Shown: positions 1-5,241, counted from the first letter of the stretch. The stretch: DNA of 5,241 nucleotides from Chloroflexota bacterium (GCA_012513595.1 JAAZBY010000308.1:1-5241), one strand, 5' to 3'. The notes: generated by a model not told the origin, from the sequence alone. Translations and numbers: made by a program.

Positions 1-74
1 GAATCGGTTATGTGCGCTACTCTTGGGTGCCGAGTGCGTATAGGTCATGGTGCACACTCTCGGTGACGCGGTAC

Positions 75-80
75 AGGAGG
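75..80 (+). promoter_or_regulatory. Strong ribosome binding site that fixes the first gene's start
   Basis: AGGAGG lies 8 bases before the ATG at 89. This is a near-ideal Shine-Dalgarno sequence and spacing. An in-frame ATG at 47 would add 14 residues but has no comparable site in front of it, so translation most likely begins at 89. Confidence 0.85.
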
Positions 81-88
81 GAGCCAGC

Positions 89-607
89 ATGGTTGATGAT
101 CTGACCGAGAAGACCCAGGCGTCCCTGGGCAAGCTCGAAGCACTGATGGCCAGGATCCCCGGAGTCGGGGGATACCAGCAGAAGGAGAAGCGTCGGGACG
201 CTGACAAGCTCCTGCGCCTGCACATTGCGCGTTTGCTCGAGGAGCAGATGAACCGCCTGAGCGACGTGCAGGTGGCCCTCACCATGCAGGGGCGGCTGGA
301 CGTGACCCTGATCCTGGAGCGCGCCAGCACCAAGCTGCAGCTCCTCATCGACCGCCTCAAGACCGCCTCGTACGGGTATTCGGGGTTCTTTGACGCGGTC
401 AAGGTCAAGGAGGAGGAGCTGGACAAGCTCTACCGGTTTGACGAGCAGATGCTCGACAGCCTCGACGAGCTGTCCGTAGCCCTTACCGAACTGGCCGAGG
501 AGATCGACAGTGAGGAGCCGATCATGACCAGGGCCAACGCCCTGGTGCGCCAGATCGAGGGCCTCAACAGCACGTACAGCAAACGGCAGGACGTTCTGCT
601 CGTCTGA
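89..607 (+). CDS. Coiled-coil-rich hypothetical protein, probable partner of the adjacent SPFH protein
   Basis: This is a 172-residue protein of unknown function that I cannot assign to a named family with confidence. It has no signal peptide, no hydrophobic membrane segment and no cysteine, so it should be cytoplasmic or peripheral. It is almost entirely predicted helix with heptad-like spacing of Leu and charged residues, notably at 41-92 and 105-160. Patches that look conserved by their composition are IPGVGGYQQKEKRRDADK (23-40), the aromatic turn YGYSGFFDAVKV (95-106), and LDKLYRFDEQML (111-122). It ends 38 bases before the SPFH gene with no terminator between, so the two are probably co-transcribed. 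SPFH proteins often work with coiled-coil partners (PspA with YdjI in Bacillus), so a role as a scaffold partner or membrane-stress effector is an inference from context only. It is not PspA itself: it is shorter and lacks the PspA N-terminal amphipathic helix pattern. Confidence 0.88.
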   Translation: MVDDLTEKTQASLGKLEALMARIPGVGGYQQKEKRRDADKLLRLHIARLLEEQMNRLSDVQVALTMQGRLDVTLILERASTKLQLLIDRLKTASYGYSGFFDAVKVKEEELDKLYRFDEQMLDSLDELSVALTELAEEIDSEEPIMTRANALVRQIEGLNSTYSKRQDVLLV

Positions 608-645
608 GGACTCACCACGAGCGCGACAGATCAGGAGAATCCGCC

Positions 646-1653
646 ATGGCAAGAATTCTGGACGTCATCGAATATGCCGACACCGCCAGCGACGAGATTG
701 TGCATCGCATTCCCGAGCGCGGCGCGGGGGACTTTCGCATCGGCTCGCAGCTGATCGTCCGCGAGGGGCAGGCCGCCGTGTTCATGCGCGACGGCAAAGC
801 GCTGGACACGTTCGGCCCCGGGCGGCACACCATCACCACGGCCAACATCCCGCTGCTGGCCAACCTGGTGAACATGGTGTTCAGCGGCAACACCCCCTTT
901 ACGGCCGAGTGCTACTTTGTGACGACGCGTGACCTGCTCGACCAGCGCTGGGGCACGCCGGAACCGATCACCCTGCGCGACGAGGTGTTGCGCATGGTGC
1001 GGCTGCGCGGCCACGGCACGTACAACATGCGCGTGGCTGACCCGCAGCTGTTCATCGGCCAGGTCGTTGGGGCGCGGGGGTACTATCGCACCAGCGACAT
1101 CGAGAACTATTTGCGCAGCATGATCATCACCCGGCTGACCGATCTCCTCGGTGAGAAGGTCAAGTCGGTGTTGTCGCTCCCCTCGATGTTTGAGGAGATC
1201 GCGGCGGCGGCGCGCGTCAAGCTGCGGGACGATTTCGCCTCGGTAGGCCTGGCGCTGACGCAGCTGTACATCCTGTCGGTGAGCCCCACCGAAGAGACCA
1301 ACAAAGCCATCGACGAGGCGGCCTCGATGGGCGCCATCGGCGACATGGACGCCTACCTCAAGTTCAAGGCGGCCCGCGCCGTGGGCGACGCGGCCACCAA
1401 AGAGGGCGGCGCCGCGGCCGGCACCCAGATGGGCATGGGCCTCGGCACCGGCCTGGCCATGGCCAACGTGATCTCGAGCAGCCTGGCCGCCCAGCAGCGG
1501 CCGGCCGAGCCGGCCCAGCCGGCGCCGGCAGCCGCGGCGGGCGCCGATGATCCGGTGGCGGTGCTCACCAAGCTCAAGGCGATGCTCGATGCGGGCCTCA
1601 TCTCTCAGGCCGAGTACGACGCCAAGAAGAACGAGATCCTGAGCCGCATGTAG
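646..1653 (+). CDS. SPFH/band-7 protein of YdjI type with C-terminal SHOCT domain
   Basis: This 335-residue protein belongs to the SPFH (stomatin/prohibitin/flotillin/HflK-C) group and most resembles the YdjI branch, sometimes annotated as virion-core-like. It has no N-terminal membrane helix. The N-terminal signature runs through the IPERGAGDFRIGSQLIVREG region (22-41) and the FGPGRHTITTANIPLL strand-turn (56-71). The SPFH body continues to about residue 220, including MRVADPQLFIGQVVG (128-142) and a helical part after 150. A Gly/Met-rich stretch (258-272) and an Ala/Pro linker (282-300) lead to a SHOCT tail (302-335, VLTKLKAMLDAGLISQAEYD then KK and EIL). In Bacillus, YdjI helps recruit PspA to the membrane. 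Here an oligomeric membrane-surface scaffold is inferred. An AGGAG at 633-637, 8 bases before the ATG, supports the start. It is likely co-transcribed with the coiled-coil gene just upstream. YdjI-type relatives often end in a zinc ribbon, whereas this one ends in SHOCT. Confidence 0.93.
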   Translation: MARILDVIEYADTASDEIVHRIPERGAGDFRIGSQLIVREGQAAVFMRDGKALDTFGPGRHTITTANIPLLANLVNMVFSGNTPFTAECYFVTTRDLLDQRWGTPEPITLRDEVLRMVRLRGHGTYNMRVADPQLFIGQVVGARGYYRTSDIENYLRSMIITRLTDLLGEKVKSVLSLPSMFEEIAAAARVKLRDDFASVGLALTQLYILSVSPTEETNKAIDEAASMGAIGDMDAYLKFKAARAVGDAATKEGGAAAGTQMGMGLGTGLAMANVISSSLAAQQRPAEPAQPAPAAAAGADDPVAVLTKLKAMLDAGLISQAEYDAKKNEILSRM

Positions 1654-1660
1654 CGGCTTT

Positions 1661-1678
1661 CGCCGGCCGCGGCCGGCG
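1661..1678. terminator. Perfect 18-base GC palindrome, possible terminator hairpin
   Basis: CGCCGGCCGCGGCCGGCG is its own reverse complement and starts 8 bases after the SPFH stop codon. As RNA it can form a 7-bp all-GC stem with a CGCG loop. No clean T-run follows, only scattered T bases at about 1688-1699, so intrinsic termination would be weak. A protein-binding palindrome is an alternative reading. Confidence 0.4.
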
Positions 1679-1690
1679 CTGCGGGATTGT

Positions 1691-1719
1691 TTGCCGTTTG
1701 GGTCCTGCTGATGTATGAT
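1691..1719 (+). promoter_or_regulatory. Sigma70-type promoter for rplI
   Basis: TTGCCG (1691-1696, 4 of 6 to consensus) and TATGAT (1714-1719, 5 of 6) are separated by 17 bases. Initiation would be expected near 1726, giving a leader of about 130 nt before the rplI start codon. It lies after the SPFH gene and its palindrome, so rplI appears to have its own promoter. Confidence 0.65.
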
Positions 1720-1737
1720 CCAGACGCTGTTCGCATG

Positions 1738-1762
1738 GTGGCGCACGCTGAGCGTGCGCCAC
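1738..1762 (+). promoter_or_regulatory. Perfect hairpin in the rplI leader
   Basis: Bases 1738-1749 (GTGGCGCACGCT) are the exact reverse complement of 1751-1762 with one central base, giving a stem of about 11 bp after loop strain. No T-run follows, so it is not a terminator. The right arm core GCGTGCGC (1752-1759) can alternatively pair with GCGCACGC at 1849-1856, directly before the rplI ATG. This suggests two exclusive leader structures. Smaller hairpins are possible at 1779-1792 and 1805-1833. No known riboswitch class is recognised. Confidence 0.5.
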
Positions 1763-1856
1763 AGCCTTCAGCAACCCGGGGGCCTCGGCCCCAGGCGACA
1801 CAGTCAGCACGCGACCCGGGAACCCCGGTGCTGTGCCCTGAGGGAGGAGCGCACGC

Positions 1857-2312
1857 ATGGAGGTCATACTGCTCAAGGACATCAAAGGGTTGGGCGTGGC
1901 CGGAGAGATCAAGAAGGTGAGCCCCGGCTACGCACGCAACTACCTGTTCCCGCGCCAGCTGGCGGCCGTCGCCACGGGCGCGGTGCGCCAGGAGCTGGCC
2001 CAGCAGGCCGCGGCGGAGGCCAAGCGCGCCGAGGCCGAACTGGCCCAGGCCGAGGAGTGGGCGGCCCAGCACGCTCACGTCGCACTCACCTTCCAGGCCC
2101 GCGCGGGCGAGGGCGGCCGGCTGTACGGCTCGATCACCGCGGCCGACATCGCCGAGCGCCTGTCGCAGACGATCGGCGAAGAGATCGACAAGCGCAAGGT
2201 CCACCTTGGTGACCCCATCCGCGAGCTGGGCACCAGCGACGTGGAGGTACGGCTGCACCCGGGCGTGTCGATCACCGTCCAGGTCACCGTCGAGCCCGCC
2301 GACGCCGCCTAG
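1857..2312 (+). CDS. rplI: 50S ribosomal protein L9
   Basis: L9 is a large-subunit protein that binds 23S rRNA through its N-terminal domain and projects a second domain from the ribosome by a long helix, influencing reading-frame fidelity. The 151-residue length is normal. The N-terminal domain (1-40) holds the family signature [20 protein letters not shown] (11-30) with FP and the following LA. An Ala/Glu/Gln-rich connecting helix spans about 41-72. The C-terminal domain (75-146) shows the expected blocks [20 protein letters not shown] (81-100), EIDKRKVHL (109-117) and [17 protein letters not shown] (129-145). The connecting helix is unusually Ala-rich, as expected at this GC content. The start is set by GGGAGGAG (1842-1849), 7 bases before the ATG. 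In many bacteria rplI ends the rpsF-ssb-rpsR-rplI cluster. Here it stands alone, with its own promoter and a hairpin after it. Confidence 0.99.
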   Translation: MEVILLKDIKGLGVAGEIKKVSPGYARNYLFPRQLAAVATGAVRQELAQQAAAEAKRAEAELAQAEEWAAQHAHVALTFQARAGEGGRLYGSITAADIAERLSQTIGEEIDKRKVHLGDPIRELGTSDVEVRLHPGVSITVQVTVEPADAA

Positions 2313-2336
2313 CGGCACAACACGACGGCTTCTTCT

Positions 2337-2372
2337 GATCCCCTGCCCGCTTGCGGCGGGGGATCTTGCATT
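2337..2372 (+). terminator. Hairpin terminator candidate after rplI
   Basis: GATCCCCTGCC (2337-2347) pairs with GGCGGGGGATC (2355-2365), 11 pairs including one G-U, around a 7-base loop. It is followed by an imperfect U-rich tail (CTTGCATTCT). It begins 24 bases after the rplI stop, where a terminator is expected. The weak tail is the main reason for doubt. Confidence 0.6.
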
Positions 2373-2421
2373 CTGGAGGGACGTCGACTGCTGCTTCCTG
2401 CGCTGCAGTGGCCGTTCCTCT

Positions 2422-2451
2422 TTGACACCCGTGTTCATCAGGGTGTATCAT
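2422..2451 (+). promoter_or_regulatory. Strong sigma70-type promoter of the ABC export operon
   Basis: A perfect TTGACA (2422-2427) and TATCAT (2446-2451, 5 of 6) are separated by 18 bases. Initiation would fall near 2458, leaving a leader of about 75 nt. It follows the rplI terminator candidate and precedes the adaptor gene, so it should drive the whole downstream operon. Confidence 0.75.
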
Positions 2452-2457
2452 GACCCT
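2425..2457. promoter_or_regulatory. Operator-like inverted repeats over the ABC operon promoter
   Basis: ACACCC (2425-2430) is the reverse complement of GGGTGT (2441-2446) across 10 bases. AGGGT (2440-2444) is the reverse complement of ACCCT (2453-2457) across 8 bases. The three half-sites alternate in direction and sit on the -35 element, the spacer/-10 and the start region. A bound repressor would block RNA polymerase. The regulator is unknown. Confidence 0.45.
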
Positions 2458-2533
2458 CGATATGGACCCGGTTCGGCGCAGCAGGTGCCTCAGCATGCCA
2501 GGGGTGCCCCATGGCCCCGAGGGAGAAACGTAG

Positions 2534-3898
2534 ATGCTCACAGGACGCCGTCGTCTCGTCGTGACCATCCTAGCAGTGGTGCTCCTGGTCCTCTCCGGGT
2601 GTACCGAAGCGGACTCTGGCGCCGCGGATGGCCCTACCCCCACGCCCCTGCCCCCGCCCCCGGCACCCGAGATTCCTACCTACACCGTCCAGCGCGGCAC
2701 CGTCGTTGATGAGGTCATCTTTAGCGGGCGGGTCTCCCCCTCGGTAGAGAAGCGCCTCTATTTTGAGGTCGGCGGGCGCGTCAAGGGCGTCTACGTCCAG
2801 CGGGACGACATGGTCGAGGAGGGCGAACTCCTCGCCGAGCTGGAGAACGACGACCTCCTCCGCCAGCTGGACCAGGCCAACATCGACCTCTCCACCGCCC
2901 AGAACAGCCTGGACGAGGCCGTCAGCCAGCGCGAGTACGCCATCAGCCGCGCCAAGATCGACCTGCAGATGAAACAGCTGCAGCTGGCCAAGCTACGCGC
3001 CTCGCTGGACGGCTCTGACCTGGAGATCGCCCAGGCCAACCTGCACCGGGCGGAGGCCGCCGTGCGCGCCGCCCAGGCCGCCTACGACCGTCGCGCGGCC
3101 CAGCCCGGCGTGGAGGCCAGCCCGGAGGCGCTCAACCTCGAGCGCGCCACCATCGACTACCAGATCGCCGAGGCCTCATACGCCAAGACGGCCAAGGCGC
3201 AGAACACCGCCCAGTACGACGTGCAGATGCTGCAGCTACAGGTGCAGCTGGCTGAGATGGAGCTTGCGCGCGTCGAGAGCACCCTGGATGCGCGGCTCGT
3301 CAACGCGGTGGAGCGCGCCAAGCTGACGGTCGAGCGCGTTCAGGCCCAGCTTGACCAGACCCTGGTCGTCAGCCCGATCGCCGGCAAGATCACCGCCGCC
3401 GCGGCCAGCGTCGGCACCAACGTGACGGCCTACAAGGAGCTGTTCATCGTCGCCGACGAGTCCGTGTTGGAGATCACGGCGGACCCGCGTTCCGAGGACC
3501 TGCAGCGGCTGACCGAGGGGCAGGTCGTTGCCATCAAGTTCAACCAGTTCCCGGACAGTCCGATCGAGGGGGTCGTGGCCCGGCTGCCCTATCCGTACGG
3601 CTCGGGAGGCAGCGCCACGGTCAAAGAGGCGGACGTCTTTACCCACATCCAGTACAACGCGACGGATCTGCCGCTCAAGGCGGGCAACATCTGTGAGATG
3701 CGCGCCACCCTGGAGGTCAAGGACGACGCCCTGTGGCTGCCGCCGGTGGCGGTGCGCGACTTTGGCGGGCGGCGCTTTGTGGTCATCGACGAGGGCGGGC
3801 GCCAGCGCCGCGTCGACGTCACCATCGGCATCAAGAGCATCGACCGCCTGGAGATCCTCACCGGGGTGGAGGAAGGTCAGGTCGTCCTGGCACCCTAG
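2534..3898 (+). CDS. HlyD/MacA-family adaptor (membrane fusion) lipoprotein of an ABC exporter
   Basis: This 454-residue protein is a membrane-fusion/adaptor subunit, which works outside the cytoplasmic membrane with an ABC permease. It begins with a lipoprotein signal peptide: Arg 5-7, a hydrophobic core 8-20 and lipobox L20-S-G-C23, so Cys23 should be lipidated. A Pro-rich tether spans 33-49. The biotinyl-lipoyl-like half-motifs are at about 72-106 (EVGGRVKGVYVQRDDMVEEG) and 277-306 (VVSPIAGKITAAAASVGTNV). They flank a long alpha-helical, Gln/Ala/Leu-rich coiled-coil hairpin (about 107-276). A beta-barrel (about 311-395) and a membrane-proximal domain (396-454, with WLPPVAVRDFGGRRFVVIDEG and GVEEGQVVLAP) complete the family order. 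The start has GAGGGAGA (2519-2526), 7 bases upstream, and sits behind the strong promoter at 2422-2451. It is first of an operon with two ABC ATPases. The substrate cannot be read from the sequence: peptide, antibiotic, lipid and lipoprotein exporters all use this architecture. Confidence 0.93.
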   Translation: MLTGRRRLVVTILAVVLLVLSGCTEADSGAADGPTPTPLPPPPAPEIPTYTVQRGTVVDEVIFSGRVSPSVEKRLYFEVGGRVKGVYVQRDDMVEEGELLAELENDDLLRQLDQANIDLSTAQNSLDEAVSQREYAISRAKIDLQMKQLQLAKLRASLDGSDLEIAQANLHRAEAAVRAAQAAYDRRAAQPGVEASPEALNLERATIDYQIAEASYAKTAKAQNTAQYDVQMLQLQVQLAEMELARVESTLDARLVNAVERAKLTVERVQAQLDQTLVVSPIAGKITAAAASVGTNVTAYKELFIVADESVLEITADPRSEDLQRLTEGQVVAIKFNQFPDSPIEGVVARLPYPYGSGGSATVKEADVFTHIQYNATDLPLKAGNICEMRATLEVKDDALWLPPVAVRDFGGRRFVVIDEGGRQRRVDVTIGIKSIDRLEILTGVEEGQVVLAP

Positions 3899-3959
3899 CC
3901 GGTATTGGCGGAGCGGGCGCAGCACTCGGCAGACACGCGGACCGGAGAGTTGAGGCAGC

Positions 3960-5024
3960 ATGGCAACTAACGGCACCATGATCCTCTGCGATGGCCTCGT
4001 CAAGATCTACAAAGTGCAGGATCTTGAGGTCGTAGCGCTGCAGGGGTTGGACCTGCTCGTTGACCGCGGGGAGTTCATGGCCATCGTGGGCCCCAGCGGC
4101 AGCGGCAAGTCGAGCCTGCTGAACATCCTCGGCGGGCTGGACCGGCCTACGGCCGGCAAGGCGATCATCGACGGCGACGACATGCTCAAGCTTTCGCCCG
4201 CCGCGCTGACGCGTTACCGGCGCAGCAAGGTGGGCTTTTTGTGGCAGCAGCCCTCACGGAACCTGATCCCCTACCTCACCGTGGCCGACAACGTCGAGCT
4301 GCCCATGCTCCTGGCCGGCAAGGCCCCCAACGAGCGCGAGGAGTGGGTGCGCGAGCTGCTCGAGGACGTCGGCCTCTGGGAGCGGCGGGACCATTCGGTA
4401 CACCAGCTCTCCGGCGGAGAGCAGCAGCGCACCGCCATCGCCGTGTCGTTGGCCAACAAGCCGATCCTGCTGCTGGCCGACGAGCCCACCGGCGAGGTGG
4501 ACACCGCCACCGCCGAGAACATCCTGGAAACGCTGCGCCGGCTGAACGAGATCTATTCGCTCACCATCGTCACCGTCACCCACGACGTGCGCATCGCCGA
4601 CCAGGTGGACCGCGTCGTCTCCATCCGTGACGGCAAGACCTCCTCCGAGCGCTTCCGCCGGGTGCACGCCGCGGAGGTGGAGCAGGTCGCCGAGAACGGC
4701 GACCAAAACGGTGACGCCAACGGGGGGCCGGCCCACCAGGTCAGTTACCACGAGTACGTCGTGGTTGACGCGGCCGGCCGGCTGCAGCTGCCCCGGGAGT
4801 ACATGGACGAGCTGGGCATCCGCGGGCGCGTCGAGCTGGAACTGGCCGAGGACGGCATCCTGGTCAAGCCGGCCAGCGGGCTGGACGGCGCCGTGTCTGA
4901 GACTGACCGCATCGCCGACACGCTGAGCGCGTGGCAGGTCTCTCAGGAAGGGCGCGGCCTCGGCCAGCGGATGGCCCGCATGGGGCAGAGCCTGTGGAAC
5001 ACCATCGCCAGGCGGCAGAGATGA
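3960..5024 (+). CDS. ABC transporter ATPase (LolD/MacB type) fused to a C-terminal AbrB/SpoVT-like domain
   Basis: This 354-residue cytoplasmic ATPase powers an ABC exporter of the MacB/LolCDE/FtsE class. The nucleotide-binding domain (about 7-226) is complete: Walker A GPSGSGKS (44-51), Q-loop WQQ (95-97) followed by [17 protein letters not shown], signature LSGGEQQR (150-157), Walker B ILLLADEP (169-176) with catalytic Glu175, D-loop EVD (179-181) and switch His208 (THD). Usual family length is 220-250 residues, so about 120 are extra. After a hydrophilic linker (about 227-262, including an Asn-Gly-Asp repeat at 246-256) comes [20 protein letters not shown] (266-285), then [19 protein letters not shown]. 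This is the beta-loop-helix-beta pattern of the AbrB/MazE swapped-hairpin fold. The basic C-terminal tail (about 318-354) is predicted helical. The gene starts 61 bases after the adaptor with no terminator between. GAGG (3952-3955) is a close, weak ribosome site. An in-frame ATG at 3978 has none. Its stop overlaps the next start. Confidence 0.96.
   Translation: MATNGTMILCDGLVKIYKVQDLEVVALQGLDLLVDRGEFMAIVGPSGSGKSSLLNILGGLDRPTAGKAIIDGDDMLKLSPAALTRYRRSKVGFLWQQPSRNLIPYLTVADNVELPMLLAGKAPNEREEWVRELLEDVGLWERRDHSVHQLSGGEQQRTAIAVSLANKPILLLADEPTGEVDTATAENILETLRRLNEIYSLTIVTVTHDVRIADQVDRVVSIRDGKTSSERFRRVHAAEVEQVAENGDQNGDANGGPAHQVSYHEYVVVDAAGRLQLPREYMDELGIRGRVELELAEDGILVKPASGLDGAVSETDRIADTLSAWQVSQEGRGLGQRMARMGQSLWNTIARRQR
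4695..4727 (+). repeat. Short Asn-Gly-Asp linker repeat
   Basis: Three imperfect 12-base units beginning AACGGC, AACGGT and AACGGG encode N-G-D-Q, N-G-D-A and N-G-G. They fall between the ATPase and AbrB-like domains, as expected for a flexible, slippage-prone linker. Confidence 0.6.
5021..5024 (+). other. ATGA stop-start overlap coupling the two ATPase genes
   Basis: The TGA stop of the AbrB-fused ATPase (5022-5024) overlaps the ATG of the next gene (5021-5023). No strong Shine-Dalgarno sequence precedes it (only GGCAGAG). Translational coupling by terminating ribosomes is likely and would keep the two ATPases at matched levels. Confidence 0.85.
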
Positions 5025-5241
5025 ACTCACAACGCGTGAAGGTGGCCAGCCGAGTGACCCCCAACCAGAACGGCATCGTCGTCGAGGGGACCGACATCAC
5101 CCGCACGTTCCACGTGGACAGCGTCCCCGTGCGCGCCCTGCGTGGGGCGAGCATCTGGGTACGCCAGGGGGAATACGTCGCCCTGATGGGGCGGTCCGGC
5201 TCGGGCAAGACGACGCTGATGAACATCCTCGGCGGGCTGGA
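5021..5241 (+). CDS. Second ABC transporter ATPase, N-terminal part only
   Basis: The first 73 residues of another LolD/MacB-type ATPase are visible, and the gene runs off the window. It begins [12 protein letters not shown], a basic extension of about 17 residues, followed by the usual N-terminal strands (IVVEGTDITRTFHVDSVPVRALRGASIWVRQGEYVALM broken into its expected turns at 24-33 and 42-50). Walker A is GRSGSGKTT (57-65), followed by LMNILGGL. The signature, Walker B and H-loop are beyond the end, so activity and any C-terminal fusion cannot be judged. It is not a copy of the ATPase before it, because most residues before Walker A differ. Two ATPases with one adaptor suggest either a heterodimeric ATPase pair or two permeases sharing the adaptor. 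An FtsX/MacB-type permease is the expected next gene. Confidence 0.95.
   Translation, partial: MNSQRVKVASRVTPNQNGIVVEGTDITRTFHVDSVPVRALRGASIWVRQGEYVALMGRSGSGKTTLMNILGGL

Noticed and set aside
47..88. Upstream in-frame ATG for the first gene
   Set aside because: No good ribosome site before it, whereas the ATG at 89 has AGGAGG at ideal spacing.
1..88. Promoter for the first two genes (TATAGG at 39-44)
   Set aside because: No acceptable -35 lies 16-18 bases upstream. The true promoter may lie before the window.
631..1746. Long reverse-strand open frame (371 codons) opposite the SPFH gene
   Set aside because: Its translation is His/Arg/Gly-rich with no recognisable domain. It lies fully over a well-supported SPFH gene and reflects third-position GC bias.
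1763..1810. Possible SAM-type riboswitch (CAGCAACC followed by a GC hairpin and AGGCGACACAG)
   Set aside because: The block resembles the SAM-I junction, but the GGTGCTAA-like element and the closing P1 helix are missing, and rplI is not a methionine-pathway gene.
1715..2212. Forward open frame overlapping the leader and rplI in another frame
   Set aside because: Arg/Gly/Pro-rich product typical of a GC-rich shadow frame. The rplI frame explains the sequence.
1605..2438. Reverse-strand open frame (277 codons) opposite rplI
   Set aside because: It covers an unmistakable L9 gene, plus its promoter and terminator, and has low-complexity Arg/Gly/Leu composition without a family match.
3899..3959. 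Terminator or internal promoter between the adaptor and ATPase genes
   Set aside because: No stable hairpin with a T-run and no -35/-10 pair seen in these 61 bases. Read as an ordinary operon spacer.
4254..5030. Reverse-strand open frame (258 codons) opposite the first ATPase
   Set aside because: It mirrors a gene with all ABC motifs intact. No plausible product or ribosome site.

Overview
The window is GC-rich (by eye roughly 65% G+C) bacterial DNA with every gene on the + strand. Gene content and style fit a high-GC, probably monoderm lineage such as Chloroflexota (Anaerolineae-like). This is a moderate-confidence inference. It rests on a ribosomal protein L9 gene standing alone outside the usual rpsF-ssb-rpsR cluster, a lipoprotein-anchored HlyD/MacA-type adaptor beside tandem LolD/MacB-type ATPases, and a YdjI-type SPFH protein ending in a SHOCT tail. 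No marker in the window fixes the taxonomy.

Layout. (1) 89-1653 is a two-gene unit: an all-helical, coiled-coil-rich protein of unknown function, then, 38 bases later, an SPFH/band-7 protein of the YdjI type with a C-terminal SHOCT domain. Together they look like a membrane-associated scaffold and partner, possibly for envelope stress. (2) 1654-1856 is a spacer with a perfect 18-base palindrome, a good sigma70-type promoter and a structured leader of about 130 nt. (3) 1857-2312 is rplI (L9), followed by a hairpin terminator candidate. (4) 2313-2533 is a second spacer with a strong promoter (perfect TTGACA) overlapped by alternating inverted repeats that look like an operator. (5) 2534-5241 is an ABC export operon: a lipoprotein membrane-fusion/adaptor protein, an ABC ATPase carrying a C-terminal AbrB/SpoVT-type domain, and a second ABC ATPase that starts on an ATGA overlap and is cut by the window end. 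FtsX/MacB-type permease genes are the expected next genes, but none is visible.

How the parts work together. The last operon should encode a MacAB/LolCDE-like (type VII ABC, mechanotransmission) machine. The adaptor would be tethered outside the membrane, the two ATPases would act in the cytoplasm, and the permease would lie beyond the window. The most unusual element is the ABC ATPase-AbrB fusion. The AbrB fold normally forms an obligate dimer that binds DNA, so the fusion could be a dimerisation device for the ATPase or a link between transporter and transcription. The operator-like repeats in front of the same operon make autoregulation a testable, unproven idea. A second point of interest is the rplI leader, where one arm of a perfect hairpin can pair instead with the bases between the Shine-Dalgarno sequence and the start codon. 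I see no RNA genes, CRISPR arrays, insertion sequences or attachment sites.
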